Source: Lactarius indigo (lineage: Eukaryota > Basidiomycota > Agaricomycetes > Russulales > Russulaceae). From it: DNA of 64,000 bases. The notes beneath the pieces are model-generated. The model saw only the letters and a program-made list of their open reading frames with translations. It did not search any database and was not told the origin of the DNA. Below, piece by piece: positions 12,421 through 23,438 of the stretch (the first letter of the stretch is position 1; each line of letters begins with the position of its first letter). The stretch is from positions 744,001 through 808,000 of the forward strand of contig JAFKAC010000022.1 of NCBI GenBank assembly GCA_025766275.1, written 5' to 3'. A program made the translations under genes and the position numbers.

Positions 12421-14855
12421 ATGTCCGAGTTCATTTTCGAAGTGCCTTTCGTCCCGGATGCGAATCCACCTGCCGACACTAATTCCACCACAGGCGCGGG
12501 AGCTCACCGCCGATCTAGGCGCCATGAGCCGATCAATCCTGCGACCTCGCGACAGCACGGGAGCATTACCTGGGATCGGGAGCACGGCTACAGTCTCGAA
12601 TGGGATTCCCAGGAAGACTTCCATAAATGGTGCGAGAACGAGCAACGCGCTCACGGGATCGAGCTCCGCATTACCCAAATCAGGGGTTCGCGTGCAAGTG
12701 CTAATCAGAGCGCGCTGTTCAGCAGGTCACGGCTTTTCGTCTGCGCACGCCAAGGAACCGGTGGCACTAAGAAATATGAGAAGAAAACTAACCGTGAAAC
12801 CAGGGACAGTAAGCGCATTGAGGGCGGCTGCCCCTGCCATGTGCAAATCAAGATGTACCCCTTCACCGGTACCGTTCTCGGCAAATATTCTCCTGATCAT
12901 TCCCACCCCACCAGCAAAGACAATCTTAAATATGTCCGGATACGCGTTCCAACACTGGAGCAGATCGCGGGATTGATTCGCTTAGGATTGACAGACAGGG
13001 AAATAGTGAGTATCATTTATTGAAAAATAGTCTGTGTGGGGAGTGTTTTGATGGCAAAGGTGTTTGCTGACCTCAAACACAGAGAAAGCGTACGCGCGCT
13101 CAATTTAGTGAAGACAAGTGGGACCATTATATCACATTGGGTGAGATAGCCCGGCTGAGGAAGGAGATCGATCGAGAAATTATTCAGTTCGATCCGAATG
13201 ACGCAAACTCTACCCGAATTTACGCGGACAACTTACGTGCCAAGGGACATTTCATATTCTACAAGGATAAGCAAGATTCGCCTCCTGAGGGTTCTGGTCT
13301 TGCGGCCGATCTTTTCGCATTCTGCATCCAAATGCAGTTTCAATTGGAATCTTTCCGAGATCTCGGGAATGCGTTCCTCGGCATTGACGCAACACATAAT
13401 GTCACCCAGTACAAGGGAATATTATTATTTACAATCATGGCGCGGGATCGTTGGGGCCACGGTAAGTGCTTCTCGAGCTTCCCCAGTAACGCGGCTATAG
13501 ATTCCATCAGGCATTCCTGTTGCCTGGATGTTGTCCTCCAATGGGACCCAGGCAACAATCAAATATTTTATTAATCTCATCAAATCTCGAAGTCCGGATG
13601 TTTCACCATCGATCTTTATGACAGATCGAGATCAAGCGCAAGTCAACGCAATTCATGACACATACCCGACTTCCCACGTATTCTACTGCTGGTGGCATGT
13701 GCTCCGGGCCATACGGACTCATTTTGTCATTACCGAATTCAAGGAACTGTGGGACCTGATCCAAAAATGGGTCCGGACCCCTGACCAGTATGAATTTGAA
13801 ACTATGTGGGAAGACATCCAGAGCGATGAGTCCGTTCCCAAGAGCGTTACCCAATACCTGACCCGGGAATGGGTGTCTGTCAAGGAAATGTGGTCCGCCA
13901 TCTATCGCCAAGATCGGACGATCTTTGAAGAGGGCGATACCAACATGTTGCTGGAAGTGTATGTAATTATTGACTTTCGCGTATTACACGACTAATGGAA
14001 ATTCAAGGTACCACCATGTGCTCAAATCCAAATGGCTTGATGGGAAGCGGAATCGCCGGATAGATCACCTTATTCATTTACTCGTTACCGAGGTTATGCC
14101 GGATGCTGAGGATCGTATCAAGCAGCAATTGGTTATAGACCGAAAAGGTGACTTGGTGCAGCAGCGGCGGGGGGAAATCCTGACGCGTGCCCCCGAAATA
14201 TCGCAGGACCACATCAAGCGGGTTGAAGATATGCGCTTTCATGTGCGCTCCTCGAATCAGGACAAAGTCTATGAGGTTGATCTACTCAAGACTAAGTGCA
14301 CTTGTCAAGACTTCCCTCGTATTGAGTTTTGCAAGCACATCGTGTCCGCTCAACATTTCTTTGGGGAGCTTCAAGTTGAGCCCCCAGCTGCCATCAACCC
14401 TCAGCCAAATCAGCCGAATCCGATTGCGTTGGTGTCACACACTACTGAAGGCGGAAGCGTCGCATGTGATCAGAACGCGGCATCTTTAATTTCTGTCACT
14501 AACGAGATCATCGTGTTGTCTCAGAGTCTACTTACGCAAACACCAAAGCCCGAGGCCGTTTCAAATATGGTGAAGTCGCTGCGTTCGATCCGCTCACATC
14601 TTGCTGCGGTGATCCTTTCAGCTTCCACAACTGGTGACAACCTCCAGCTCCCTGAAAAAGAGCAAATTGCACCGAATCAGCATTCCTGGACAGAGACAGC
14701 AGAGCGGATGGGTGTCAAGCGAGGCAACAAGAACCGCGGTAAGGTTGACAGCACGCGCACAGCTGAGCTTATTGGCGATATCAATCGTAAACGCAACCGC
14801 GAGGATGAGGACCCCTATGGGGCTGGAGAACTATCTGGCAAACGTGCAAGACCAG

Positions 14856-14860
14856 ACGCA
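14856..14860. repeat. 5-bp target-site duplication of the Gypsy element (ACGCA), left copy
   Basis: ACGCA here and at 22865-22869, directly outside the two LTRs. Removing one copy together with the element restores a continuous host transposase frame. Confidence 0.92.
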
Positions 14861-15634
14861 TGTAGCGGTATGACTTATCGCGTACAACTAGACCAAGGTG
14901 AAAGTAAGTGAACTGAACTGGTATACACCCAAGCCTAGCGCGGAGACAAGTCACGCGCCGAACGTACAGTCACTGCGGAGTGTAGACACACTTGAGGTCT
15001 TTATGCAAGACCAAAGGTCAGGTGATCACGCAGTGGCACGCTGAGTGGAGAACCAAGAGGACAAGTTAACATTGGAGAGGTAAGGGAAGTACAAGAGAAT
15101 ACGCACCTGAGTGGAGAACCAAGAGGACAAGTTGGTTCCACTCAGGACGCTACATGAGGGTTTATATACTATGCTGCGGCTGAGTTCGAATTACTACGGA
15201 ACCTTGTTACTAAAGGTATGTGTAATAGTAATGAGTCAGACGCTGACGCGTCGTGTCTAATAATAGCGTTATCTTATTGTGCTGACTGATGCACAGTTAT
15301 TAACGCTGACAGAACAATGACGTGTCCTTATCTATGAGTCACAACCCTATGACAACGTAGTCTAGAACTATCTAGAACCTTCCCTGCTTATCGTCCAATG
15401 AGAAACTACTATACGAATAAGGAAAGTGACCTAAAGAGGTAACATCCGATAAGGAAGTTACTATCCCAGGGTCACGTGCTTGGGGTGCACATGTTGGCAT
15501 CACGTGACTAACCATCTTATCATATCTAATGATAAGGACTTGGATGTTTGAGCGCAACGTTAGAGACTCGTATCTTCGCCAAATAAATCCATAAAAATAT
15601 GGAAAAATAAGGCAAAGATGGAGCGTCCATGACA
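14861..15634 (-). repeat. 3' LTR of the Gypsy element
   Basis: 774 bp. Differs from the other LTR at 14941 (c/t) and 15629 (a/g) by eye. It contains a TATA-like AGTATATAAA on the minus strand at 15170-15161. Confidence 0.93.
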
Positions 15635-15646
15635 TCACCCCCCTCC

Positions 15647-16168
15647 TTAAGGGTCGACGTCCGCGTTGGCCAATGTATCCACATGATGAGCTTGCCAAGG
15701 CAAGGACGCGTAGATGAGAGCCGCTATTTTTCTAGGTGCGCCCGGGTTTGAGGAATGGAATTCCTTAACCGCATCAGGGGCGTGTGCTAGATTTTTAGCC
15801 GGTTCCCATGTGTCCTCACCTTCACCGTATCCTTTCCAACGGACGAGGTACTTAAGAGTACGACCAAAGAGTTTAGAGTCTCTTATATGGTCGACTTCGT
15901 ACTCTTCTTCTCCCTCGACCGTTACTGGATCGGGTGGTGGAGGCGTGAGCCCATTGACTTCATTTCCTTTGTAAGGAGAGAGGCGGTCTACATGAAATAC
16001 ATCATGGATCCGTAATGCAGGGGGTAGTGCAAGCTTATAGTCGACGTCACTTATGACTTTAGTGACTTCAAATGGGCCAAGTTGCTTAGGGCCTAATTTG
16101 GACGACTGCTGATGTATCTTTATCTGTTTAGCCGATGTTGAAGGAATATGGCTTAGTCCTTTGCTCAA
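15647..16168 (-). pseudogene. Gypsy pol C-terminus: integrase tail with chromodomain
   Basis: Continuation of the integrase in a shifted frame. It contains a GPFEV...HDVFHVDRLSPY-type integrase C-terminal (SH3-like) stretch, then a chromodomain with EVDHI, YLVRWKGYGEGEDTWEP and a short tail, stopping 12 nt before the polypurine tract. Chromodomains on integrases steer insertion toward heterochromatin in the chromovirus lineage. The frame break relative to the integrase lies at about 16128-16168 and looks like a small deletion. Downstream of the break the chromodomain is well preserved, which points to recent damage. Confidence 0.85.
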
Positions 16169-17255
16169 CGTCTGTCTGCATTCGCCTTTTACTTAGGCGT
16201 AGAGCCGCTTCTGCGTCCTTACGAGCGGAAACTAAGTGCTGAAGGCGCTTGTCGAGCAGTGGAATACCCGTAGGTCTACCAGCAGGAATAGTGAAATCAG
16301 GCGTAAAGCCATATAGTAGCTCAAAGGGTGTATGACCCGTGGCTGAGTTGAGCCTACTATTTATCACGAATTCTGCGGTAGGAAGCAGGTCTGCCCAATC
16401 ATCCTGTCTCTTGCTAATGAACATGCGCAAATATATCTCAACTTCTTGATTTTTGCGCTCAACCTGTCCATTAGCTTGAGGATGATAGGCTGTGGTTAGA
16501 CCTGCGTCTATTCCGAGTCGCTTATAGAGGGCACGCATGCTTCGCGCTGCAAATTGGGGTCCCCTATCGCTTATAACTTTGCGAGGGATCCCGTGCAGGG
16601 GGAAGATTTGTTCAAAGTAGATGGATGCCACCCCATCAGCCGTAATCTGGGAAGTTACGGGGAACAGATGAATCTGTTTGGTGTAATGATCTACGATGTT
16701 TAAGATCATATCCTTTCCCCGTGACATAGGCAGTGGACCGATGAGATCGATCCCAACTATCTGCCAAGGTCCCTCAGGTACTTCTTGCGGCTGAATGGTT
16801 GCTTTGGGGTGTAGATCTTTGCGATATCGTTGGCATCGATCGCATCCTTCTACATATGAGGCAATAAAGCCTGACATGCGTGGCCACCAGTAATAGCGAC
16901 TGACTAGCTCTATGGTTCCATTCTTTCCAGGGTGTCCAGCAGTGACCGAGTCGTGGCAAGATTTTACCACGTCCCTGCGAAGGGCACGGTCGTTCGGGAC
17001 ATATAATTTACCCCGGTGGTAGACGAAACCATCTTCTTCTTCCCACATTAAGACGCCATCCGTGAGAGCTTTAGGAGCGGTCTTGGATATACTTTTAAGA
17101 CCCTCTATTACTTCAGCTTCTCTAATGGATGCAAGCTTAATGCGATTCCCTAAGGAATCTATTTCAGGGACGAAGTGCGCTTTAGCGGCAGCGAGGAAGT
17201 GCTCAGGTTTTAACACCTGCACCTGGCGGTTGTCTTCAGAATCTCGGACTTGGTC
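16128..17255 (-). pseudogene. Gypsy integrase, separated from reverse transcriptase by an in-frame TGA
   Basis: Same frame as the reverse transcriptase part, immediately after the TGA at 17258-17256. Visible motifs in order: zinc-binding H-H-C-C (HDSVTAGHPG ... CDRCQRY), first catalytic Asp in VGIDLIGPL, second in VISDRGPQFAA, catalytic Glu in the HPQANGQVERKNQE region, and a GKQ-like tail. It ends at a stop at 16128-16130 caused by the downstream frame shift. Role: insertion of the cDNA into host DNA. No other sense defect seen. Confidence 0.88.
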
Positions 17256-19298
17256 TCATGAGAAACGACTTAATGCATCGGCTTGCATGGATTCTCCTTT
17301 CTTATAAGTGATTTTGAAGGCGAACCGACTTAAGAACAGGGCCCATCTAGCTTGGCGCCTATTTAAGTCTTTCATGGTTGCCCACCATTCCATGTTCTTA
17401 TGGTCGGTGATCACTTCAAAAGAGATGCCTTCGAGGAAGTGTCTCCAATCCTCTAAGGCGCGGATTAAGCCGAGCATTTCTCTGTCGTATATTTCATAAT
17501 TGCGCTCTTCTTTGCTCATAGACTGTGAGCGATACGCAATGGGGTGCCAGAGACCATCCGGGTACTTCTGAGTTAGAATACCGCCAGTAGCAAATCCCGA
17601 AGCATCCACTTCGACTCTAGTTGGAAGGTTCGGATCGTAAACCTTAAGAATAGGTTCTTGTACGAATCGTTCCTTCAACAAGTCGAAAGCTTTCTGCTGT
17701 TCAGACTGCCATATCCAAGGAGTGTCTTTCTTAGTAAGGTCATGAAGGGGTCGGGCGATAGCCGCGAAGTCCTTAATGAACCTTCTATAGAAATTGGCGA
17801 ACCCGATAAATGCTCTAACTTCTTTGAGCGTAGTCGGGGTTGGCCACTCCTTTACTGCAGAGACCTTGCCAGGGTCCATCTGCACTTCTCCGGGACGGAT
17901 AATCATCCCAAGGTACTCCATTTCCTGCTTCTCAAAATCACACTTCTCAGGCTTGAGATAGAGGTCATATTGTTCCAACCTGGTTAACACCTCGCGTACT
18001 ATCTTGCGATGGTGTTTAAGGTTGTTACTATAGATGAGGATATCATCCATATATACGGCGACCTCTCCTTGTGCGATTAGATCGGCAAAGACGGCGTTCA
18101 TTAAGGCTTGGAAAGTGGCGGGGCTATTGGTCATACCGAAGTACATGACTTTCGGCTCATATAGACCCCTATTGGTGACAATGGCACCTTTCCATTCATC
18201 GCCTTCTTTGATGCGGATATTGTGGTATCCCCACCGAACGTCAAATTTAGTGAAGTACTGAGCTCCCTTGAGTCGGTTTATAATATCGGCAGCGAGTGGG
18301 AGTGGATATCGGTTCTTAATGGTGATTTTGTTAAGACGCCGATAGTCCTGGACCAGACGGAGCTTGCCGTCCTTTTTCTTAATGAAGAATACAGGAGATG
18401 CCATAGGTGACTTAGATGGCACTAAATATCCTTTTCCTATATGTTCATCTAAGAATTTGTCCAATTCTACTTGCTCGCTAGGTGACATGGGGTACGTCTT
18501 GACCTTCCAGTGCTTGACTGCATCTGGTTCTAGGTCTATGGCGTGGTCCCATGGCTGATGCTCAGGGAGTCTCTGGGACTCTTCCTCAGAGAAGACTTTT
18601 GCGAAGTCACGGTAGTGTTCGGGGACCATCTCTTCGAAGGTTTTCTTAGGTTTGGAGGTTATCGCTTTCTCGGCAATCTGCTGAGAGTACGTGAAACCGG
18701 CCAAACAGAAGACTTCGTCAGAGACCGTGTCCAACACTTTCTCCGCAAGGAGACGGCGGCGTTCCATTCGGTTCGCCATAATGCGCGTCACCTCTATCTC
18801 TATCTCCGGTGCAGCTATTTCAGCGCTGGAGTTGAGACGCATTGTGCCTTCCTGCCAATTTATGTGCGGATTCCGATGTCTTAGCCAGGGCAGTCCCAGT
18901 ATTACTCGTTCTGGGCCTAGTGAAGTGACCATAAAGTCGAACTTTTCTGCACTAGGACCGACTTTGAGAACGAGTGTTACTTTATGGGTGATACTGCCGG
19001 CTTCATTGAGCGTCCCATCTATGTTATAGAGGGTGATGGGATGCTCTAACGGAACCTGTAACATCTTGTGGCGGTCAGCGTACTTTTTGTCCAGGAACAA
19101 CGAAGTTGCTCCGGAGTCTACCATGGCTGCTACTTTTACAGTACGATGACGTCCTTGTAATTCAACAGAAATATGGAAATGAGATCTGCTATCTTTTGTT
19201 TCGGGAATGATACATGAAGAAAGCGCTGCATCAGAAGTCATCACTTGCGGCGCTGCTACAAATTGTGGAGCAATCGGAACACTAGTACTATTGTTCAT
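17256..19298 (-). CDS. Gypsy pol: protease, reverse transcriptase, RNase H
   Basis: 680 codons from the first ATG, but the frame is open upstream to the end of gag at about 19516, so pol probably begins there by frameshifting. Aspartic protease motif VDSGATSLF, reverse transcriptase with VQDYRRLN, FTKFDVRWGYH and catalytic YMDDILIYS, then RNase H with EVDASGFATGG and TDHKNMEWW. It ends ADALSRFS then TGA at 17258-17256. The integrase frame follows without shift, so this stop is a point nonsense change, most simply CGA to TGA. Confidence 0.93.
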   Translation of the reverse strand: MNNSTSVPIAPQFVAAPQVMTSDAALSSCIIPETKDSRSHFHISVELQGRHRTVKVAAMVDSGATSLFLDKKYADRHKMLQVPLEHPITLYNIDGTLNEAGSITHKVTLVLKVGPSAEKFDFMVTSLGPERVILGLPWLRHRNPHINWQEGTMRLNSSAEIAAPEIEIEVTRIMANRMERRRLLAEKVLDTVSDEVFCLAGFTYSQQIAEKAITSKPKKTFEEMVPEHYRDFAKVFSEEESQRLPEHQPWDHAIDLEPDAVKHWKVKTYPMSPSEQVELDKFLDEHIGKGYLVPSKSPMASPVFFIKKKDGKLRLVQDYRRLNKITIKNRYPLPLAADIINRLKGAQYFTKFDVRWGYHNIRIKEGDEWKGAIVTNRGLYEPKVMYFGMTNSPATFQALMNAVFADLIAQGEVAVYMDDILIYSNNLKHHRKIVREVLTRLEQYDLYLKPEKCDFEKQEMEYLGMIIRPGEVQMDPGKVSAVKEWPTPTTLKEVRAFIGFANFYRRFIKDFAAIARPLHDLTKKDTPWIWQSEQQKAFDLLKERFVQEPILKVYDPNLPTRVEVDASGFATGGILTQKYPDGLWHPIAYRSQSMSKEERNYEIYDREMLGLIRALEDWRHFLEGISFEVITDHKNMEWWATMKDLNRRQARWALFLSRFAFKITYKKGESMQADALSRFS

Positions 19299-19510
19299 CT
19301 CCGAGGCAGATGTAGATGTAGAATCAGAACAGGAAGCCGAGACATCACTACTATCAACTTTACAGGCAGAAACAGAGTGGTACGTAGGAATTACAGATTG
19401 GTCCGAGTCCGAAACGAGGCGAGATCGTAGACATATCTTACAACTACACGAGGCCGAGTCAACCGTATCTGTTTTACAGGGGGAGTCCGCAGCTATGACT
19501 ACCCCTGGAT

Positions 19511-20743
19511 CTAAAAAGCCACCTTAAGAGCATTGATTTGCTCTTGTTGGGCTGTGAGCGCCGCCAATAACTTTGCCACGTCTGCCTGGGACGTATTGGC
19601 TTTGGGCGGTGCGGGACTACTTGTTTGGGCGGTGGAAGCCGCCGACTGACTGGAAGAAGGTTGGGAGGGGGTCTCCTCACTACTGGCCGCAGCTTTCGCT
19701 TTGGCGGGTTTCCCCATGAATTTGAGCATGCAGACGGGTGCCCTATGTCCGATCTTTTGACAGTGGTGGCACACGTCGCGTTCGTGTTTTCCATCCTTCT
19801 TTGAGTGGTCCTTAGAACCACACCCGTAACACTTGCCTTGCATGTGTTTTTGATAGTCTTGCCGGGTCTTTCCGCCCGATGCGGGCTTGCTCGTGCCGGA
19901 TCCCTGCTGACGTGATGTGTCAACTTGCATCACGTCTGGATCGGACGGCTTGCCTGCAGGCAAGATCGACTGGCTGGACGAACCGCCCTTCTTCTCCGAG
20001 TCCCTCTGTCTCAGTCGCTGATCCAGCGATTGTGAGACCTGCTTGAGGTCGTCGAAGTCGACATGGGCCTTGTCCGTCAAGGCTAAGGCGTCTTTTACGC
20101 GGTCTGAGAGACCATCGTAAAAGCGGGTGCGGAGGTCTGCTTTTGACCATCCAGTCTGTCCAGAGTACTGTTCGAACACGGATCGGTACTCTGCAACCAA
20201 TCCGCGGCCCTGTTTTGTCTTCTTCAGCTGCTCCCTCGCTGTTTCTGTAGTGTCGAGGGGCGAGAACCGCCGGTTAAACTCTTTGACGAATTCGTCCCAA
20301 GAGCTACCGAACGGGATATTGTTCGACTGAAGTTGTTCAAGGTAAGGGAGAGCCCATGACTTGGCTTCCCCTTCCATAAGGTTAAGAACCGCCATAATCC
20401 AGCGGTCTTCTGCCCGGAAGTACATGCCCTGGGCCGGGTCCCAGGTGTTCATAGCGTCCTGCTGTGAGCCTGCCCAATTATGGAAGGCTGCAAGGAAGTG
20501 ACGGGCATCTGTAGAGTTGCCTTTCCCATCCCATGCTTTGGGACGGGCCACTACTTCCTTATGCTTAGGGCTGGGCTTGGCCGCGGTTGCTGAAACCTGT
20601 GCGGTCAAGTCCGTGACCTTTTGTGTAAGAATACCGACTACTTGGCCTAGATCACTTATGAGGCGCAAGCAGTCGTTGAGAGTTGGGGGTGGAGCAGGAG
20701 CTGTTGGTGTGGTGGGAACGGCGGCGGCGGCGGCGGCGGACAT
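19511..20743 (-). CDS. Gypsy gag with zinc knuckles
   Basis: 410 codons from ATG 20743. A retrotransposon gag core (WAGSQQDAM, FVKEFNRRF, YRSVFEQYSGQTGW, VKDALAL) is followed by two Cys-rich knuckles, CYGCGSKDHSKKDG and CHHCQKIGHRAPVC. It ends GCT TTT TAG at 19513-19511. The pol frame is -1 relative to gag and open across this point, with a T5 run at 19517-19513. The gag frame is also open upstream of this ATG to a TAG at 21010-21008, so the true start may lie further upstream (next entry). Confidence 0.88.
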   Translation of the reverse strand: MSAAAAAAVPTTPTAPAPPPTLNDCLRLISDLGQVVGILTQKVTDLTAQVSATAAKPSPKHKEVVARPKAWDGKGNSTDARHFLAAFHNWAGSQQDAMNTWDPAQGMYFRAEDRWIMAVLNLMEGEAKSWALPYLEQLQSNNIPFGSSWDEFVKEFNRRFSPLDTTETAREQLKKTKQGRGLVAEYRSVFEQYSGQTGWSKADLRTRFYDGLSDRVKDALALTDKAHVDFDDLKQVSQSLDQRLRQRDSEKKGGSSSQSILPAGKPSDPDVMQVDTSRQQGSGTSKPASGGKTRQDYQKHMQGKCYGCGSKDHSKKDGKHERDVCHHCQKIGHRAPVCMLKFMGKPAKAKAAASSEETPSQPSSSQSAASTAQTSSPAPPKANTSQADVAKLLAALTAQQEQINALKVAF

Positions 20744-21590
20744 CCTGTCTAACTCGTCTTGTCTCTTTCTTTCCTCGTACTTTTTGATCGACTCCCGTCT
20801 GTCTTCGATGAGGCGAAGCTGTTCGTCTTCGTCGAAGTCGTCCCAGTTGTCGAAGTTCTTGATCCACTCTTTTTCTTCTTTAGAGAGGATCGTTCTGTAC
20901 TTGGACGTTACTCCTGTGGGATACTGAGCTTGAGCTTGTGCTGCTCTCTGTTTCCCTTTGGGAGCTATCGTGGGAGTGGACGGATGGGGGAGGAGAAAGT
21001 TCGGGGACTAGAGCTGCCGCGAAGGCGATCAGCTGAGGGACGGTGAAAGGAGTGCCTGCAACTAGGCCAAATGTTCCGTGGAGTTCGAGAAGGGCGAAAT
21101 GAAACTCTCTGTCGTAATAGATGGCGCGGACGTATGCTTCCGCGTCGTTCTGGGGTTCGCCTTCTAAGGAAAACCTGTAGTGAACTTCTTCACCAGCAAA
21201 GATTTCTTGCTGATAAACTACAGGGGGTGCTTGGGGGTCGTCAACGAGTGTCTCGTTGGAAGAGGAGTGCGCCGAGTGGTAGGAGTGCTCCGAAGCTACT
21301 GTCGGAGTTGGAGATGCAAATCGAGGTGAAGGGATAGGGTCAGAGGACGAATGACCTGCTCCCTGAACGTGTAGCGATGCCGAAGCAGAGGCTAGGTGTG
21401 GAGTGAAATATGAACGTGGGGGTGACGGGGGCGCTGGGACAGGAAGTACTGTTTCCTGTCTCCTCCGAAAGAGACGTCGAAGACGCTGACAAACGTTCGC
21501 AAATATGCGAGGCAGTTTGGAAATGGGAAGGTGGTATAAAGTGACGACATGTTACGACGACCGCGAAACGCTAAGTCGAAGGTGATTGGA
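20744..21590 (-). other. Coding-like leader of the Gypsy element, no clean ATG, probable frameshifted N-terminal gag
   Basis: Two adjacent open minus-strand frames look coding. From about 21590 to 20960 a frame reads a basic segment (RLRRLFRRRQE), a Ser/Pro-rich stretch, then a folded-looking part with EIFAGEEVHYRFSLEGEP, YYDREFHFALLEL and PQLIAFAAALVPEL. From 21007 to 20744 the gag frame itself reads a charged helix (KEEKEWIKNF, DDFDEDEQLRLIEDRRES, KKYEERKRQDELDRM) directly into the annotated gag ATG. The natural-looking frames meet at about 20960-21007, so a one-base indel there may have split a longer gag. No ATG was found in the proper frame, so this is inference. Confidence 0.5.
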
Positions 21591-22090
21591 GAGTCCGATC
21601 AAGCAAGACCAATACACAGTGGTGTTTCACACTGCGTGAGGCTGCGGCGATAACGGAACACTCAGGAATGGGGATGTGAATTTGTGCAAGAACACAAGGC
21701 TGTCTGCCGCAGTCTCCTCGACCTATTGGCTGCCTCTCACGCCGAAGCGCTCTCAAACTTTTCTGTTTACTTCGCGTACAGCTGTCGCAGGCTAGGCCTG
21801 GCAGGCTTCTCTTCCACTTGCAGCTTATCTGGCGTGGTGACCAGTTCTGCAAGCAGTACCCAAATGTTCTACTGATGACCAGATAGAACACCTATAGGCA
21901 AGCACAATCTATGCCGATTTTACGGACAATAGAGTTGTACCAAGATAGCGCAGATTCTGCGTACGAAGGTCCACAGGCAAAGAGTGAGGTGTATGACACA
22001 ATGGACTTGTGGTCGTCAACCACCTAAAAGAGTAAAAGAGAAGAACGCCGGTAAGAATGAAGGGGCGTGTGAAGGAAGAACTTGTCCTAA
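21591..22090. other. Gypsy leader between 5' LTR and coding-like region
   Basis: About 500 bp just inside the 5' LTR. On the minus strand the first bases after the LTR are TTAGGACAAGTTC. I do not recognise a matching tRNA, so no primer site is called. No gene. Confidence 0.4.
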
Positions 22091-22864
22091 TGTAGCGGTA
22101 TGACTTATCGCGTACAACTAGACCAAGGTGAAAGTAAGTGAACTGAACTGGTATACACCCAAGCCTAGCGTGGAGACAAGTCACGCGCCGAACGTACAGT
22201 CACTGCGGAGTGTAGACACACTTGAGGTCTTTATGCAAGACCAAAGGTCAGGTGATCACGCAGTGGCACGCTGAGTGGAGAACCAAGAGGACAAGTTAAC
22301 ATTGGAGAGGTAAGGGAAGTACAAGAGAATACGCACCTGAGTGGAGAACCAAGAGGACAAGTTGGTTCCACTCAGGACGCTACATGAGGGTTTATATACT
22401 ATGCTGCGGCTGAGTTCGAATTACTACGGAACCTTGTTACTAAAGGTATGTGTAATAGTAATGAGTCAGACGCTGACGCGTCGTGTCTAATAATAGCGTT
22501 ATCTTATTGTGCTGACTGATGCACAGTTATTAACGCTGACAGAACAATGACGTGTCCTTATCTATGAGTCACAACCCTATGACAACGTAGTCTAGAACTA
22601 TCTAGAACCTTCCCTGCTTATCGTCCAATGAGAAACTACTATACGAATAAGGAAAGTGACCTAAAGAGGTAACATCCGATAAGGAAGTTACTATCCCAGG
22701 GTCACGTGCTTGGGGTGCACATGTTGGCATCACGTGACTAACCATCTTATCATATCTAATGATAAGGACTTGGATGTTTGAGCGCAACGTTAGAGACTCG
22801 TATCTTCGCCAAATAAATCCATAAAAATATGGAAAAATAAGGCAAAGATGGAGCGTCCGTGACA
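22091..22864 (-). repeat. 5' LTR of the Gypsy element
   Basis: 774 bp, start TGTAGCGG, end TGACA, followed by ACGCA (target duplication). The promoter-like AGTATATAAA on the minus strand lies at 22400-22391, about 465 nt into the LTR. Confidence 0.93.
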
Positions 22865-22869
22865 ACGCA
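22865..22869. repeat. 5-bp target-site duplication of the Gypsy element, right copy
   Basis: ACGCA, pairs with 14856-14860. Confidence 0.92.
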
Positions 22870-23202
22870 CGCTCGGCCACTGCAAATGCTCGAGCACGTT
22901 CCACAGCTAAGCCAGCGAGCTCTCTGGATCTCCCCCCTGGATCCCTCCCTCTTCGTCAGTCGCCACGCGTGCCCTCCCCTGGTCCTCCCCTTCTCTCTCT
23001 GTCACAGCTGGCTCCAATATCTGCCACACCGTTCCCTCTCCCAGCGTCCCTCCCCCCCCATCTACTGTCTCTACGCACACCCGGGCCCTTGCCTCCTCAA
23101 ATGCCCTACTACCCCCCTCCATTTCTGTCGCAACCCGCTCCATTTCCAGTCCCCCCATATCCATATCATACGCCTTACCCATTGTACTATCCCTCCCAAT
23201 AG

Positions 23203-23438
23203 ATATTCGACTTAGTTTTTTTTTTACAATGTTTGTTACTATTACTCATTACAAATAAAACTTATTACATCATCCTCAAAAAAAGAAAATCGACTTGTAA
23301 ATTTATTTTTAATGTTTGAAGTTGTTGTGGACTCGTCAATAAATTTATTACATTATACTTAGCCAAAGTTTTCGAACGAGCGTGGTTCGATTCGGACTTT
23401 CGGTTGCGGCCGATGTGTTTACCTTTTTGGGTCCCAAG
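23203..23438. other. 3' non-coding part of the MULE
   Basis: AT-rich 236 bp between the transposase stop and the right inverted repeat, including a T9 run and ACAAATAAAACTTATTACAT, which could serve as a polyadenylation region. No gene. Confidence 0.5.

Larger units (their letters stand above)
14861..22864 (-). mobile_element. Ty3/Gypsy LTR retrotransposon (chromovirus type), 8,004 bp
   Basis: Full-length element read on the minus strand: 5' LTR 22091-22864, long leader, gag, pol (protease, reverse transcriptase, RNase H, integrase, chromodomain), polypurine tract (minus strand AAGGAGGGGGG at 15648-15638), 3' LTR 14861-15634. The LTRs start TGTAGCGG and end TGACA and differ at only two of 774 positions that I could find, so the insertion is recent. 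Despite this, pol has a nonsense codon and a frame break, so this copy is not autonomous as sequenced. Confidence 0.95.
12421..23202 (+). pseudogene. MULE transposase with SWIM zinc finger, interrupted in its last exon by a Gypsy element
   Basis: Transposase of the Mutator superfamily. Exons: 12421-13005, 13083-13461, 13511-13958, 14008-14860, then 22870-23202 beyond the Gypsy insertion (one copy of the 5-bp duplication removed). They sum to 2598 nt, 865 aa, in one open frame. The N-terminus holds a FAR1-like basic/Cys DNA-binding region (Cys near 12832 and 12838). The RNase H-like core follows: first Asp in LGIDATHN, second in FMTDRDQAQ, then YCWWH. A SWIM finger KCTCQDFPRIEFCKH lies near 14296-14340. 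The C-terminal 110 residues are Pro-rich and lie on the far side of the retrotransposon (stop TAG 23200-23202). On the near side the frame runs into the LTR and stops at 14911. Confidence 0.9.

Noticed and set aside
14861..15634. Gypsy LTR as part of the host transposase C-terminus (codons to 14911)
   Set aside because: The last 17 codons of that open frame lie inside the LTR and repeat at 22091; they are read-through into the insertion.
22969..23202. Independent Pro-rich small gene
   Set aside because: It is in frame with the MULE transposase across the Gypsy target duplication and has no ATG of its own at 22969 (GTG).
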